The translations under genes were made by a program, and so were the position numbers. Shown here in pieces: positions 8,390-18,145 of a stretch of 64,000 nt of DNA; positions within the stretch are counted from its first letter, which is position 1; the number at the start of each line of letters is the position of its first letter. Origin of the DNA: Conexibacter woesei Iso977N (GTDB lineage Bacteria; Actinomycetota; Thermoleophilia; Solirubrobacterales; Solirubrobacteraceae). The DNA lies in contig NZ_AUKG01000003.1 in NCBI RefSeq assembly GCF_000424625.1, positions 248,001 through 312,000 on the forward strand, in the 5' to 3' direction. Below the pieces are notes generated by a model. The model was not told the origin of the DNA and made no database searches. It was given only the letters and a program-made list of their open reading frames with translations.

Positions 8390-9850
8390 ATGACCTCCTC
8401 TCCCCCTCCGGTCCTGCACAAGGGTTGGACGCTGCTCGCCGTCTGCCTGGGCACGTTCATGTTGTTGTTGGACGTGACGATCGTCGTCGTCGCGCTGCCC
8501 GACATCCGGTCCTCGCTGCACGCGGGCTTCTCGTCGGTCCAGTGGACGATCGACGCCTACTCCCTGTCGCTCGCCGCGCTGCTGCTGCCGACCGGCTCGC
8601 TGGGCGACCTGCTCGGCCGCCGCCGCGTCTTCGCGGTCGGCCTGGCGATCTTCACCGTCGGCTCCGCGCTGTGCGGCGCCGCGCAGTCGCCGTTGATGCT
8701 GGTGCTCTGCCGCGTCGCGCAGGGCGTCGGCGGCGCGACGATCTTCGCGACCTCGCTGGCGCTGCTCGCCCAGACCTTCCAGGGCAAGGAGCGCGGGAGG
8801 GCGTTCGGCATCTGGGGCGCTGTGACCGCGGCGTCGACCGCGCTGGGCCCCGTCGCCGGCGGGCTGCTCGTCAGCTGGCTGGGCTGGCGCTGGATCTTCT
8901 TCGTGAACCTGCCGATCGGCGTGTTCGCGATCGGCGTGACGATGACGCGCATCGCCGAGTGGCGGCCGCCGCACGCGCGCAGGATCGACGTCCTCGGCGC
9001 CGTCTGGTTCACGGTGGCCTTGGTCGCGTTGGTGTACGGGTTGATCCGGGCGTCGAGCGACGGGTGGGGCGACGGCGTGGTCGTCGCGTGCCTCGTCGCG
9101 GCCGGCGTGTTGTTGGTGGCCTTCCCGTTCGTGGAGAAGGCGAGGCGCGACCCGATGTTCGACCTGTCGCTGTTCCGCAAGCCGACGTTCGTGGGCGGCT
9201 CGATCGCCGCGTTCGGGATGAACGGGTCGCTGTACGCGATGTTCCTGTACTTGGTGTTGTACCTCCAGGAGGTCCAGCACTTCTCCGCGCTGGGCGCGGG
9301 CGTCCGGCTCGCGGTGATCACGGGCGCGACGCTGCTGACGGCGGTCCCGGCCGGGCGGCTGTCGGCGCACATGCCGGTGCGGTGGCTCGTCGGCCCGGGG
9401 CTCGTGCTCGTCGGGGCCGGCCTGCTGCTGATGCGCGGCGTCGGCGTCGGCTCGTCCTGGACCGCGCTGCTGCCGGGCTTCATCGTGGCCGGGCTCGGCT
9501 CCGGGCTGGTCAACGCGCCGCTGGCCTCGACCGCGGTCGGCGTCGTGCCGCCGCAGCAGGCCGGGATGGCGTCGGGGACCAACTCGACGTTCCGGCAGGT
9601 CGGCCTGGCGACCTCGGTCGCCGCGATGGGCACGATCTTCGCCGGCAGGGTCGCGGGCGGGACCGAGGCGGCGTTCGTCTCCGGCCTCGACGAGATCCTG
9701 CTGATCACCGCGATCCTGGCGGCGACCGCGGGCGTGCTGGCGACCGCGCTGATCCGCCAGAAGGACTTCGTCGTCCACGGCGCGCCGCAGCCCGCGGTGG
9801 CGGCGGCGGCCGAGCAGAAGGCGCCCGACGCGGAGCCGGCGGTCGTCTAG
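8390..9850 (+). CDS. MFS drug exporter, EmrB/QacA (DHA2) family
   Basis: Proton-driven efflux protein of 486 residues with about 14 hydrophobic segments. The first helix carries the DHA2 hallmark LLLDVTIVVVALPDI. Motif A (GDLLGRRRVF) follows helix 2, and motif C-like ALGPVAGGLL lies in helix 5. The C-terminal tail is Ala/Pro-rich. Start taken at MTSSPPPVL; a longer frame begins beside the operator. Control by the divergent MarR protein is strongly suggested by the palindrome at 8336-8365. The substrate is unknown; family members export hydrophobic drugs, dyes or antibiotics. Its TAG abuts the convergent lipoprotein gene's stop. Confidence 0.92.
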   Translation: MTSSPPPVLHKGWTLLAVCLGTFMLLLDVTIVVVALPDIRSSLHAGFSSVQWTIDAYSLSLAALLLPTGSLGDLLGRRRVFAVGLAIFTVGSALCGAAQSPLMLVLCRVAQGVGGATIFATSLALLAQTFQGKERGRAFGIWGAVTAASTALGPVAGGLLVSWLGWRWIFFVNLPIGVFAIGVTMTRIAEWRPPHARRIDVLGAVWFTVALVALVYGLIRASSDGWGDGVVVACLVAAGVLLVAFPFVEKARRDPMFDLSLFRKPTFVGGSIAAFGMNGSLYAMFLYLVLYLQEVQHFSALGAGVRLAVITGATLLTAVPAGRLSAHMPVRWLVGPGLVLVGAGLLLMRGVGVGSSWTALLPGFIVAGLGSGLVNAPLASTAVGVVPPQQAGMASGTNSTFRQVGLATSVAAMGTIFAGRVAGGTEAAFVSGLDEILLITAILAATAGVLATALIRQKDFVVHGAPQPAVAAAAEQKAPDAEPAVV

Positions 9851-10588
9851 CTAGAGCCCGGGCGGGTGGCGGATCGTGAAGCCGGCGAGGTTGCGCGGCT
9901 TGGTCTGCCACCGCGTCCCGAACGGGCCGGCGCGGCCGGAGGTGTCGAAGCGCAGGCCGTCCACGTACATGAAGGTGTGGCCGGCGTTGGCGTAGATCGT
10001 CACCCACCTGCCCGGGCCGGGCGCGCCCCAGTGCGCGAGCTGGCCCGAGGTGAGCGGGGCGCCGAGCAGGCCGGCGGCGGCGAGCGCGTAGGACACGGAG
10101 GCGCTGCAGTCGTAGGCGGTGTCGATGAACGACCCGTGGCCGCCGCCGTAGACGTAGGGGAACCGGGCGATCGCGTTGCCGCCGGCGAAGATCGAGGCGA
10201 CCGCGTCCGGGACGCCGTCCGGGACCTCGACGTTGCCCTTCGGCGTGAGCTTCGGCAGGCGCCCGCGCTTCGGCGTCCTGGCCGCCCTGAGCGCCTGCTC
10301 CATCTGCCTGAGCTCGGCGCGCACTTCGGCATCCGACGGCGCGCCGGGGGAGACGGTCGTCCTCAGCCGCGTCGCGGCCGGGACGGCGTTCGGGTTCGGC
10401 GCCTCGTGCACGCCCCTGACGCCCGCGGGCAGCGGGTACGCATCGGCGGCCTCGGTGTCGCCGACCTTCGGCGCCGGGATCCTCTTGACGGCCGCGACCT
10501 CGGTGACCGTGCGGGTACGCGGCTTCGTCGCGGAGCCGCAGCCCGCGAGCACGACGACGCTCAGCGCGAAGAGAACGGCACGTCTCAT
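9851..10588 (-). CDS. Lipoprotein with NlpC/P60-like peptidase domain
   Basis: The 245-residue precursor begins MRRAVLFALSVVVLAGCGS: a lipoprotein signal peptide with lipobox LAGC, so the mature protein is anchored outside the membrane. The C-terminal half resembles NlpC/P60 cysteine peptidases: PYVYGGGHGS, then TAYDCSASVSYAL with the candidate catalytic Cys, then NAGHTFMYV with the candidate His. A likely role is cleavage of peptidoglycan stem peptides (inference). The linker is Pro/Ala-rich. It is convergent with the exporter gene, stop to stop (CTAGCTAG). Confidence 0.8.
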   Translation of the reverse strand: MRRAVLFALSVVVLAGCGSATKPRTRTVTEVAAVKRIPAPKVGDTEAADAYPLPAGVRGVHEAPNPNAVPAATRLRTTVSPGAPSDAEVRAELRQMEQALRAARTPKRGRLPKLTPKGNVEVPDGVPDAVASIFAGGNAIARFPYVYGGGHGSFIDTAYDCSASVSYALAAAGLLGAPLTSGQLAHWGAPGPGRWVTIYANAGHTFMYVDGLRFDTSGRAGPFGTRWQTKPRNLAGFTIRHPPGL

Positions 10589-10627
10589 CACCCTGGTGGT
10601 CGGCCCGCCCTGTCCTCGGCTTGACTT

Positions 10628-10670
10628 CAACGGCAGCAAAGTGTTCGCATAGGACACCAGACTGCCGTTG
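10628..10670. repeat. Inverted repeat in divergent promoter region
   Basis: The arm CAACGGCAG (10628-10636) recurs inverted at 10662-10670 after 25 bases. It lies in the 133-base gap between the lipoprotein gene and the GntR regulator. It could be a binding site or a structured leader of the lipoprotein mRNA; nothing in the sequence decides this. Confidence 0.4.
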
Positions 10671-10700
10671 GCGGTGCGGAAGTTGCAACGCGTGCCCGGT

Positions 10701-10718
10701 GTACTTGTATACTAGTAC
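10701..10718 (+). promoter_or_regulatory. Promoter with GntR operator before the pdh operon
   Basis: An 18-bp near-perfect palindrome (two mismatching positions; core ACTTGTATACTAGT) contains a good -10 box, TATACT, at 10708-10713. TTGCAA at 10683-10688 may be the -35 box. The ATG of the GntR gene follows nine bases after the -10, so the transcript is probably leaderless. An operator over the -10 box predicts autorepression of the whole GntR-aceE-aceF-lpd operon. Confidence 0.65.
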
Positions 10719-10721
10719 GCG

Positions 10722-11411
10722 ATGAAGCCGCCAATGCGCGAGCGGATGAGCGGGAGGTCTGCCAGAGATCAGGCCTACGCCGCGCTGCGCGGGGCGATCG
10801 TCGGCGCCGAGCTGGAGCCGGGTCGCAGGCTCAGCGAGAACCAGCTCGCCGAGCTGATCGGCGTCTCCCGGACCCCGGTCCGCGACGCGCTCGCCCGGCT
10901 GCGCGACGAGCGGCTCGTGGCGATCGTGCCCCAGCTCGGGACCTTCGTCACCTACATCGACGAGGAGGCCGTCGCCGACGCGCACTTCGTCCGCGAGGCG
11001 CTGGAGGTCGGCGCGGTCCGGATCGCGGCGGGCGTCGCGTCCGACGACGCGCTGGAAGCGCTGTACTCCAACCTGGAGGCGCAGCGGCGCGCGGTCGAGC
11101 GCGACGACTCCGACGGCTTCGCCGTCCTCGACGACCAGCTGCACCGGCTGCTGTGCGACCTCTCCGGCCGCGAGGTCGCGTGGCGCCTCTCCGAGCGCAC
11201 CCGCGGCCAGCTCGACCGCATCCGCCTGCTCTCGCTGCCCGACGACGCCTACCGCGGGCAGATGCTCGCCGAGCACGAGGCGGTCGTCGCGGCCGTCGGC
11301 CGGCACGACGCGCACGAAGCCGAGGCGCAGCTGCGCCACCACCTTCAGATGGTCCTGTCCCAACTGCCCGCGATCCGCGCGGCGCATCCCGAGTACTTCC
11401 AGGAGGACTAG
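10722..11411 (+). CDS. GntR-family regulator (FCD type), PdhR-like position
   Basis: A 229-residue regulator. The N-terminal winged helix is clear: DQAYAALRGAIVGAELEPG, then LAELIGVSRTPVRDALARL and VPQLGTFVTYID. A helical FCD effector domain follows, with HEAVVAAV near its end. The family binds small organic acids. The gene lies immediately upstream of aceE (5 bases between stop and ATG), and the aceE ribosome site AGGAGG is within its last codons. It is the place that PdhR holds in enterobacteria, so control of pyruvate dehydrogenase by pyruvate or a related acid is likely (inference). Confidence 0.88.
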   Translation: MKPPMRERMSGRSARDQAYAALRGAIVGAELEPGRRLSENQLAELIGVSRTPVRDALARLRDERLVAIVPQLGTFVTYIDEEAVADAHFVREALEVGAVRIAAGVASDDALEALYSNLEAQRRAVERDDSDGFAVLDDQLHRLLCDLSGREVAWRLSERTRGQLDRIRLLSLPDDAYRGQMLAEHEAVVAAVGRHDAHEAEAQLRHHLQMVLSQLPAIRAAHPEYFQED

Positions 11412-11416
11412 CCACC

Positions 11417-14062
11417 ATGGCGATCCACCCCGACATCGACCCGATCGAGACCGCCGAGTGGGTGGAGGCCCTCGAGGCCGTCATCCGCAACGACGGCCCC
11501 GACCGGGCGCGCCAGCTGCTGCAAGAGGTCTTCGCCGACGCGCGCCTGAAGGGCCTGCACATGGCGCAGGACCTGAGCACGCCGTACGTCAACACGATCC
11601 CGGCCGACGCCGAGGTCCCTGTACCGGGCGACTCCGCGCTGGAGCACCGAGTACGCAGCCTCGTGCGCTGGAACGCGATCGCGACCGTTCTGCGTGCCAA
11701 CAAGGAGTCGTCGGAGCTCGGCGGGCACATCGCCTCGTTCCAGTCGGCGGCCACGCTCTACGAGGTGGGGTTCAACCACTTCTGGCACGCGCCGTCCGAG
11801 CAACATGGTGGCGATCTCGTCTTCATCCAGGGCCACTCGTCGCCCGGCATCTACGCGCGCGCGTTCCTGGAGGGGCGCCTGAGCGAGGACGACATGAACC
11901 GCTTCCGGACCGAGACCGGGTCCGAGGCCGGGCTGTCGTCCTACCCGCACCCGTGGCTGATGCCCGGCTTCTGGCAGTTCCCGACCGTCTCGATGGGCCT
12001 CGGCCCGCTGATGGCGATCTACCAGGCGCGGTTCATGAAGTACCTGCACGGCCGCGGGATCGCCGACACGAGCGACCGCAAGGTCTGGGCCTTCATGGGC
12101 GACGGCGAGATGGACGAGCCGGAGTCGATGGGCGCGATCTCCCTGGCGGGGCGCGAGCACCTCGACAACCTCATCTTCGTCATCAACTGCAACCTGCAGC
12201 GCCTCGACGGCCCGGTCCGCGGCAACGGCAAGATCATCCAGGAGCTGGAGACCAACTTCCGCGGCGCGGGCTGGAACGTCATCAAGACGATCTGGGGCCG
12301 CCGCTGGGATCCGCTGCTCGCCGCCGACACCGAGGGCAGGCTCGTCCGCCGGATGGAGGAGGTCGTCGACGGCCAGTACCAGACGCTGAAGTCGCGCGAC
12401 GGCGCCTACGTGCGCGAGCACTTCTTCGGCCCCGACCCCGACCTCGCCCGCATGGTCGAGGACTGGAGCGACAACGAGATCTGGTCGCTGAACCGCGGCG
12501 GCCACGACCCGCAGAAGGTCTACAACGCCTACAAGATGGCGACCGAGACCAAGGGCCAGCCCACGGTGATCCTCGCCAAGACGATCAAGGGCTACGGGAT
12601 GGGCGAGTCCGGCGAGGGCCAGAACATCACCCACCAGGCCAAGAAGATGAACGAGAAGGCGCTGTTCGCCTTCCGCGACCGCTTCCAGCTCGACCTCAGC
12701 GACGACGAGGTCAAGGACGTGTCCTTCCACAAGCCGGCCGACGACGCGCCCGAGATGGAGTACATGAAGGCGCGGCGCGCGGACCTGGGCGGCTCGCTGC
12801 CCCAGCGTCGCACCGAGGCGCCGCCGCTGCCGGTCCCGGAGCTGAGCGCCTTCAGGGCCCAGCTCGACGGCACCGGCGAGCGCGAGATCTCGACGACGAT
12901 GGCGTTCGTGCGGATCCTGTCGACCTTGGTCCGCGACAAGGAGATCGGCTCGCACGTCGTCCCGATCGTGCCCGACGAGTCGCGCACGTTCGGCATGGAG
13001 GGCATGTTCCGCCAGCTCGGGATCTTCAGCCAGGTCGGCCAGCTCTACGAGCCCCAGGACGCCGACCAGCTGATGTCCTACCGCGAGGACAGGTCCGGCC
13101 AGATCCTGCAGGAGGGGATCAACGAGCCGGGCGCGTTCTCCTCGTGGATCTCCGCTGCCACGTCGTACGCCAACCACGGCGTGTCGATGATCCCGTTCTA
13201 CATCTACTACTCGATGTTCGGGTTCCAGCGCGTGGGCGACCTCGCGTGGGCCGCGGGCGACTCGCGGGCGCGCGGGTTCCTGCTCGGCGGCACCGCGGGG
13301 CGGACCACGCTCAACGGCGAAGGGCTGCAGCACGAGGACGGGCACAGCCACATCCAGGCGAGCCTGATCCCGAACTGCATCTGCTACGACCCGGCCTACG
13401 CCTACGAGCTGGCCGTGATCATCCACGACGGCCTGCGCCGGATGGTCGGGGAGCACGAGGACGTCTTCTACTACCTGACCGTCATGAACGAGAACTACGC
13501 GCAGCCGGCGATGCCGGAGGGCGCGCAGGAGGGCATCCTCAAGGGCATGCACGTGGTCCGCGAGGCCGACGGCACCGCCGACGTGCAGCTCCTGGGCTCC
13601 GGCACGATCCTGCGCGAGGTGCACGCGGCGGCCGACCTCCTGAAGGACGACTTCGGCGTCGGCGCGGACGTGTGGTCGGTGACCTCCTACACCGAGCTGC
13701 GCCGCGACGGCATGGAGGCCGAGCGCCACAACCGCCTGCACCCGGACGCCGACGATCCGCGCATCCCCTATGTGTCGGAAGTGCTGGGTGCTCGGGATGC
13801 CGGACCGGTCGTGGCCGCGAGCGACTACATCCGCGCGCTGCCCGACCAGATCCGTCCGTGGGTCGAGGGCCAGTACACGGTCCTGGGCACGGACGGCTTC
13901 GGCCGCAGCGACTACCGCAAGGCGCTGCGCCGGTTCTTCGAGGTGGACCGACACCATGTGGTCGTCGCCGCCCTGCACGCGCTCGGCCGCGACGCCGATG
14001 CGAAGAAGGCCATCGAGCAGTACGGCATCGACCCCGAGAGCGAGGCACCGTGGCGGATCTAG
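11417..14062 (+). CDS. aceE: Pyruvate dehydrogenase E1 component, homodimeric type
   Basis: Decarboxylates pyruvate on thiamine diphosphate and passes the acetyl group to lipoyl-E2. At 881 residues it matches the single-chain (alpha2) E1p family. The ThDP/Mg motif begins GDGEMDEPES (about residue 229) and continues to NCNLQRLDG. Other family blocks are HSSPGIYARAFLEG, PHPWLMPGFWQFPTVSMG, KTIKGYGMG and GLQHEDGHSHI. Start at MAIHPDIDP with AGGAGG eleven bases upstream, inside the end of the GntR gene. The last 13 bases overlap aceF. Second gene of the regulator-aceE-aceF-lpd operon. Confidence 0.96.
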   Translation: MAIHPDIDPIETAEWVEALEAVIRNDGPDRARQLLQEVFADARLKGLHMAQDLSTPYVNTIPADAEVPVPGDSALEHRVRSLVRWNAIATVLRANKESSELGGHIASFQSAATLYEVGFNHFWHAPSEQHGGDLVFIQGHSSPGIYARAFLEGRLSEDDMNRFRTETGSEAGLSSYPHPWLMPGFWQFPTVSMGLGPLMAIYQARFMKYLHGRGIADTSDRKVWAFMGDGEMDEPESMGAISLAGREHLDNLIFVINCNLQRLDGPVRGNGKIIQELETNFRGAGWNVIKTIWGRRWDPLLAADTEGRLVRRMEEVVDGQYQTLKSRDGAYVREHFFGPDPDLARMVEDWSDNEIWSLNRGGHDPQKVYNAYKMATETKGQPTVILAKTIKGYGMGESGEGQNITHQAKKMNEKALFAFRDRFQLDLSDDEVKDVSFHKPADDAPEMEYMKARRADLGGSLPQRRTEAPPLPVPELSAFRAQLDGTGEREISTTMAFVRILSTLVRDKEIGSHVVPIVPDESRTFGMEGMFRQLGIFSQVGQLYEPQDADQLMSYREDRSGQILQEGINEPGAFSSWISAATSYANHGVSMIPFYIYYSMFGFQRVGDLAWAAGDSRARGFLLGGTAGRTTLNGEGLQHEDGHSHIQASLIPNCICYDPAYAYELAVIIHDGLRRMVGEHEDVFYYLTVMNENYAQPAMPEGAQEGILKGMHVVREADGTADVQLLGSGTILREVHAAADLLKDDFGVGADVWSVTSYTELRRDGMEAERHNRLHPDADDPRIPYVSEVLGARDAGPVVAASDYIRALPDQIRPWVEGQYTVLGTDGFGRSDYRKALRRFFEVDRHHVVVAALHALGRDADAKKAIEQYGIDPESEAPWRI

Positions 14063-15363
14063 AGCAGGTGGCGGTCCCCGACATCGGCGACTTCACCGAC
14101 GTCGACGTTGTTGAGGTACATGTGTCGCCCGGCGACGCGGTCGCCGAGAACGACCCGCTGGTGACGCTGGAGACCGACAAGGCCACGATGGACGTCCCGG
14201 CGCCGTTCGCCGGCGTCGTCGCCGAGGTGCTGCTGAAGGTCGGCGACAGGGCGTCCGAGGGGACGCTGGTCGTCGCGCTGAAGGCGGACGCCGCGAGCGA
14301 GCGCAAGGCCACCGATCAGACCGCGACGGTCGAGGCGGGCGCGCCGGGCGCGGTGCGCTCCGCCGTGAGCGCCGAGGCGAGCGCGCGCGAGCGCGAGCAG
14401 CCCGCGCCGAAGGCGCCGGAGCCGTCGCCGTCGCGCAACGGCGAGCCGGTCTACGCGTCGCCGTCGGTCCGGCGGCTGGCGCGCGAGCTCGACGTCGACC
14501 TGAGCGCGGTCAGCGGCACGGGCCGCAAGGGGCGGATCGTCCCGGAGGACGTCGAGGCCTACAAGTCGGGTGGCGGCGCGGCCGCCGCGCCGGCGAAGTC
14601 CGGCGGTCCGTCGATCGTCGGCGGCACCGTCGTCGAGACGCTGCCGTGGCCGTCGGTCGACTTCTCCAAGTACGGGGAGACCGAGCGCGTCGAGCTGTCG
14701 AAGATCCGCAAGATCAGCGCGGCGAACCTCGCGCGCAACTGGGTCCGGATCCCGCACGTCACGCACAACGACGACGCCGACGTCACCGACCTGGAGGCGT
14801 TCCGCAAGCAGCTCAACGGCGAGCAGCAGGACGTCAAGGTCACGATGGTCGCGCTGTTGTTGAAGGCGTCGGTCGCGTCGCTGAAGCAGTTCCCGGACTT
14901 CAACTCGTCCTTGAGCGACGACGGCGAGGCGCTGGTCCGGAAGAAGTACTACCACTTGGGCTTCGCGGCGGACACGCCCAACGGGCTCGTCGTCCCGGTC
15001 GTCAAGGACGTGGACAGGAAGGGCCTGCTCGAGGTCGCCGGCGAGCTGACCGAGCTGAGCGGCAAGGCCCGCGCCGGCAGGCTGATGCCCGCCGACATGG
15101 CCGGCGCGACGTTCACGATCTCGTCGCTGGGCGGGATCGGCGGCACGTCGTTCACGCCGATCGTCAACGCGCCCGAGGTCGCGATCCTCGGCGTCGTGCG
15201 CAGCGCGATGAAGCCGGTCTGGGACGGCAGGGAGTTCGTCCCGCGGCTGATGCTGCCGTTGTCCTTGTCCTACGACCACCGGGTGATCGACGGCGCCAGC
15301 GCCGCGCGCTTCACCGCGCATCTCGCCGGTGTCCTCAACGACCTCCGGAGAGTGCTGCTGTGA
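14050..15363 (+). CDS. aceF: Dihydrolipoamide acetyltransferase, pyruvate dehydrogenase E2
   Basis: Core acetyltransferase of the complex, 437 residues. One lipoyl domain is at the N-terminus ([12 protein letters not shown], lipoyl Lys at about 43). An Ala/Glu/Pro-rich linker follows. The peripheral subunit-binding domain is at about 135-170 ([20 protein letters not shown], then GTGRKGRI). The catalytic domain ends with [17 protein letters not shown], holding the active His and Asp. Start at GTG 14050, which overlaps the end of aceE by 13 bases. Only one lipoyl domain is present, but a second one is fused to the E3 subunit encoded downstream. Confidence 0.94.
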   Translation: MADLEQVAVPDIGDFTDVDVVEVHVSPGDAVAENDPLVTLETDKATMDVPAPFAGVVAEVLLKVGDRASEGTLVVALKADAASERKATDQTATVEAGAPGAVRSAVSAEASAREREQPAPKAPEPSPSRNGEPVYASPSVRRLARELDVDLSAVSGTGRKGRIVPEDVEAYKSGGGAAAAPAKSGGPSIVGGTVVETLPWPSVDFSKYGETERVELSKIRKISAANLARNWVRIPHVTHNDDADVTDLEAFRKQLNGEQQDVKVTMVALLLKASVASLKQFPDFNSSLSDDGEALVRKKYYHLGFAADTPNGLVVPVVKDVDRKGLLEVAGELTELSGKARAGRLMPADMAGATFTISSLGGIGGTSFTPIVNAPEVAILGVVRSAMKPVWDGREFVPRLMLPLSLSYDHRVIDGASAARFTAHLAGVLNDLRRVLL

Positions 15364-15400
15364 GCGCCCTGCTCGACGTCCTGGTTCAAGGGACAAGCTT

Positions 15401-15404
<4 letters not shown>
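15360..15404 (+). CDS. 14-codon coupling ORF between aceF and lpd
   Basis: A GTG at 15360 overlaps the aceF stop (GTGA), and the ORF's own TGA overlaps the GTG start of lpd (GTGA). The encoded peptide, [14 protein letters not shown], closely resembles the N-terminus of the following lpd product ([12 protein letters not shown]). The two nucleotide stretches use different synonymous codons: the ORF is GC-rich, while the lpd start is unusually T-rich. It may serve only to carry ribosomes across the gap; translation is not proven. Confidence 0.4.
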
Positions 15405-17194
<1,790 letters not shown>

Positions 17195-17216
17195 GCGTCG
17201 GTAGAGTCACCGCCTC

Positions 17217-17750
17217 ATGCGCGTCCGCCGCACCTTCTGCTTCCTCGACCTGTGCGGCTTCACGTCGTTCACGGACGAGCACGGCGATCAGGAGGCGGTG
17301 GCCGTGCTCGGGCACCTGCGCGCGGTGCTGCGGGCGGAGGCCGAGAACCACGGCGTCCGCGTCACGAAGTGGCTGGGCGACGGCGCGATGCTCTCGGGCG
17401 TCGACGCCGGTGCCGTGATCCGCTGCGCCGCGCTGGTCCGCGACGTCCTGCAGTCCGACGGCAGGCTGGCCCTGCGCGGCGGGATCTGCGAGGGCCACGT
17501 GATCATGTTCGAGGGCGACGACTACATCGGCGCGGCGGTCAACGTCGCGGCGAAGCTGTGCTCGAAGGCGCTCCCGGGGCAGCTGCTGCTGACCGGCGGC
17601 ACCAAGGCGTCGGTCCCGCCGGAGCTGCAGCCGGTCGCGCTCGGAGACCTGACGGTTCCAGGGGTTTCGCAGCCCGTCGAGGTCCTCGCGCTGGACCCCG
17701 GGCCGCTGCGCATCAGCCGTCAGACGACGGCCGTCCGCCCGTCCGTCTAA
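17217..17750 (+). CDS. Class III adenylate/guanylate cyclase-like protein
   Basis: A 177-residue single-domain protein. FLDLCGFTSFTD holds the first metal Asp, and TKWLGDGAML holds the purine-specifying Lys and the second metal Asp. In YIGAAVNVAAKLC the transition-state Asn is present but the usual Arg four residues later is Lys. It lacks sensor domains and is shorter than many cyclases. Activity may therefore be weak or lost, with the domain acting as a nucleotide sensor (inference). It begins 22 bases after lpd, in the same direction, and could be read through from that operon. Confidence 0.75.
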   Translation: MRVRRTFCFLDLCGFTSFTDEHGDQEAVAVLGHLRAVLRAEAENHGVRVTKWLGDGAMLSGVDAGAVIRCAALVRDVLQSDGRLALRGGICEGHVIMFEGDDYIGAAVNVAAKLCSKALPGQLLLTGGTKASVPPELQPVALGDLTVPGVSQPVEVLALDPGPLRISRQTTAVRPSV

Positions 17751-17760
17751 CTTCCGGGCC

Positions 17761-18084
17761 ATGTTCGAGGCGCTGAGCGAGCCGCGTGACATCGGCCGCT
17801 ACCTCCATGCACTGCGCGAGCTGGACCGGACCGCGATCGGCGGGACCGGCGACGAGGCGGCCGCGATCGAGCGGCTGATCGACGCCCACACGGTCGTGAT
17901 GGACCACGACCCGCGCGGCGGCGAGCCGGTCGAGGAGTCGCTCGCCACGTGGCTCTCGCTGCTCGACGACGCCGCCTGGCGCGAGCGCGTCCGCGAAGTG
18001 CGGGTCGACGCCGCGCTGCTGCGCGAGCGCGAGCGCGCGCTGCTGGCACAGGTCGCCGCGGCGGTCGCGCCGGTCGCCGCGTAG
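17761..18084 (+). CDS. Small hypothetical alpha-helical protein
   Basis: A 107-residue, acidic, mostly helical protein without a motif I recognise. It begins ten bases after the cyclase-like gene and shares its strand, so the two are probably cotranscribed. The helix-rich ends (IGRYLHALRELDRTAIGG and LLRERERALLAQVAAAV) suggest a small coiled-coil or bundle. No signal peptide or membrane segment. No Shine-Dalgarno is evident before the ATG. Confidence 0.55.
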   Translation: MFEALSEPRDIGRYLHALRELDRTAIGGTGDEAAAIERLIDAHTVVMDHDPRGGEPVEESLATWLSLLDDAAWRERVREVRVDAALLRERERALLAQVAAAVAPVAA

Positions 18085-18145
18085 GCGGGGCTCACCCCGG
18101 ACGGGGGACGAGCCGTCACCCGCGCTGCTGGCAGCGTGCGCGGGG

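Noticed and set aside
11458-14040. Long + strand frame overlapping aceE
   Set aside because: Only its last part (from 14050) is real, namely aceF; the earlier part is an Arg-rich shadow of aceE.
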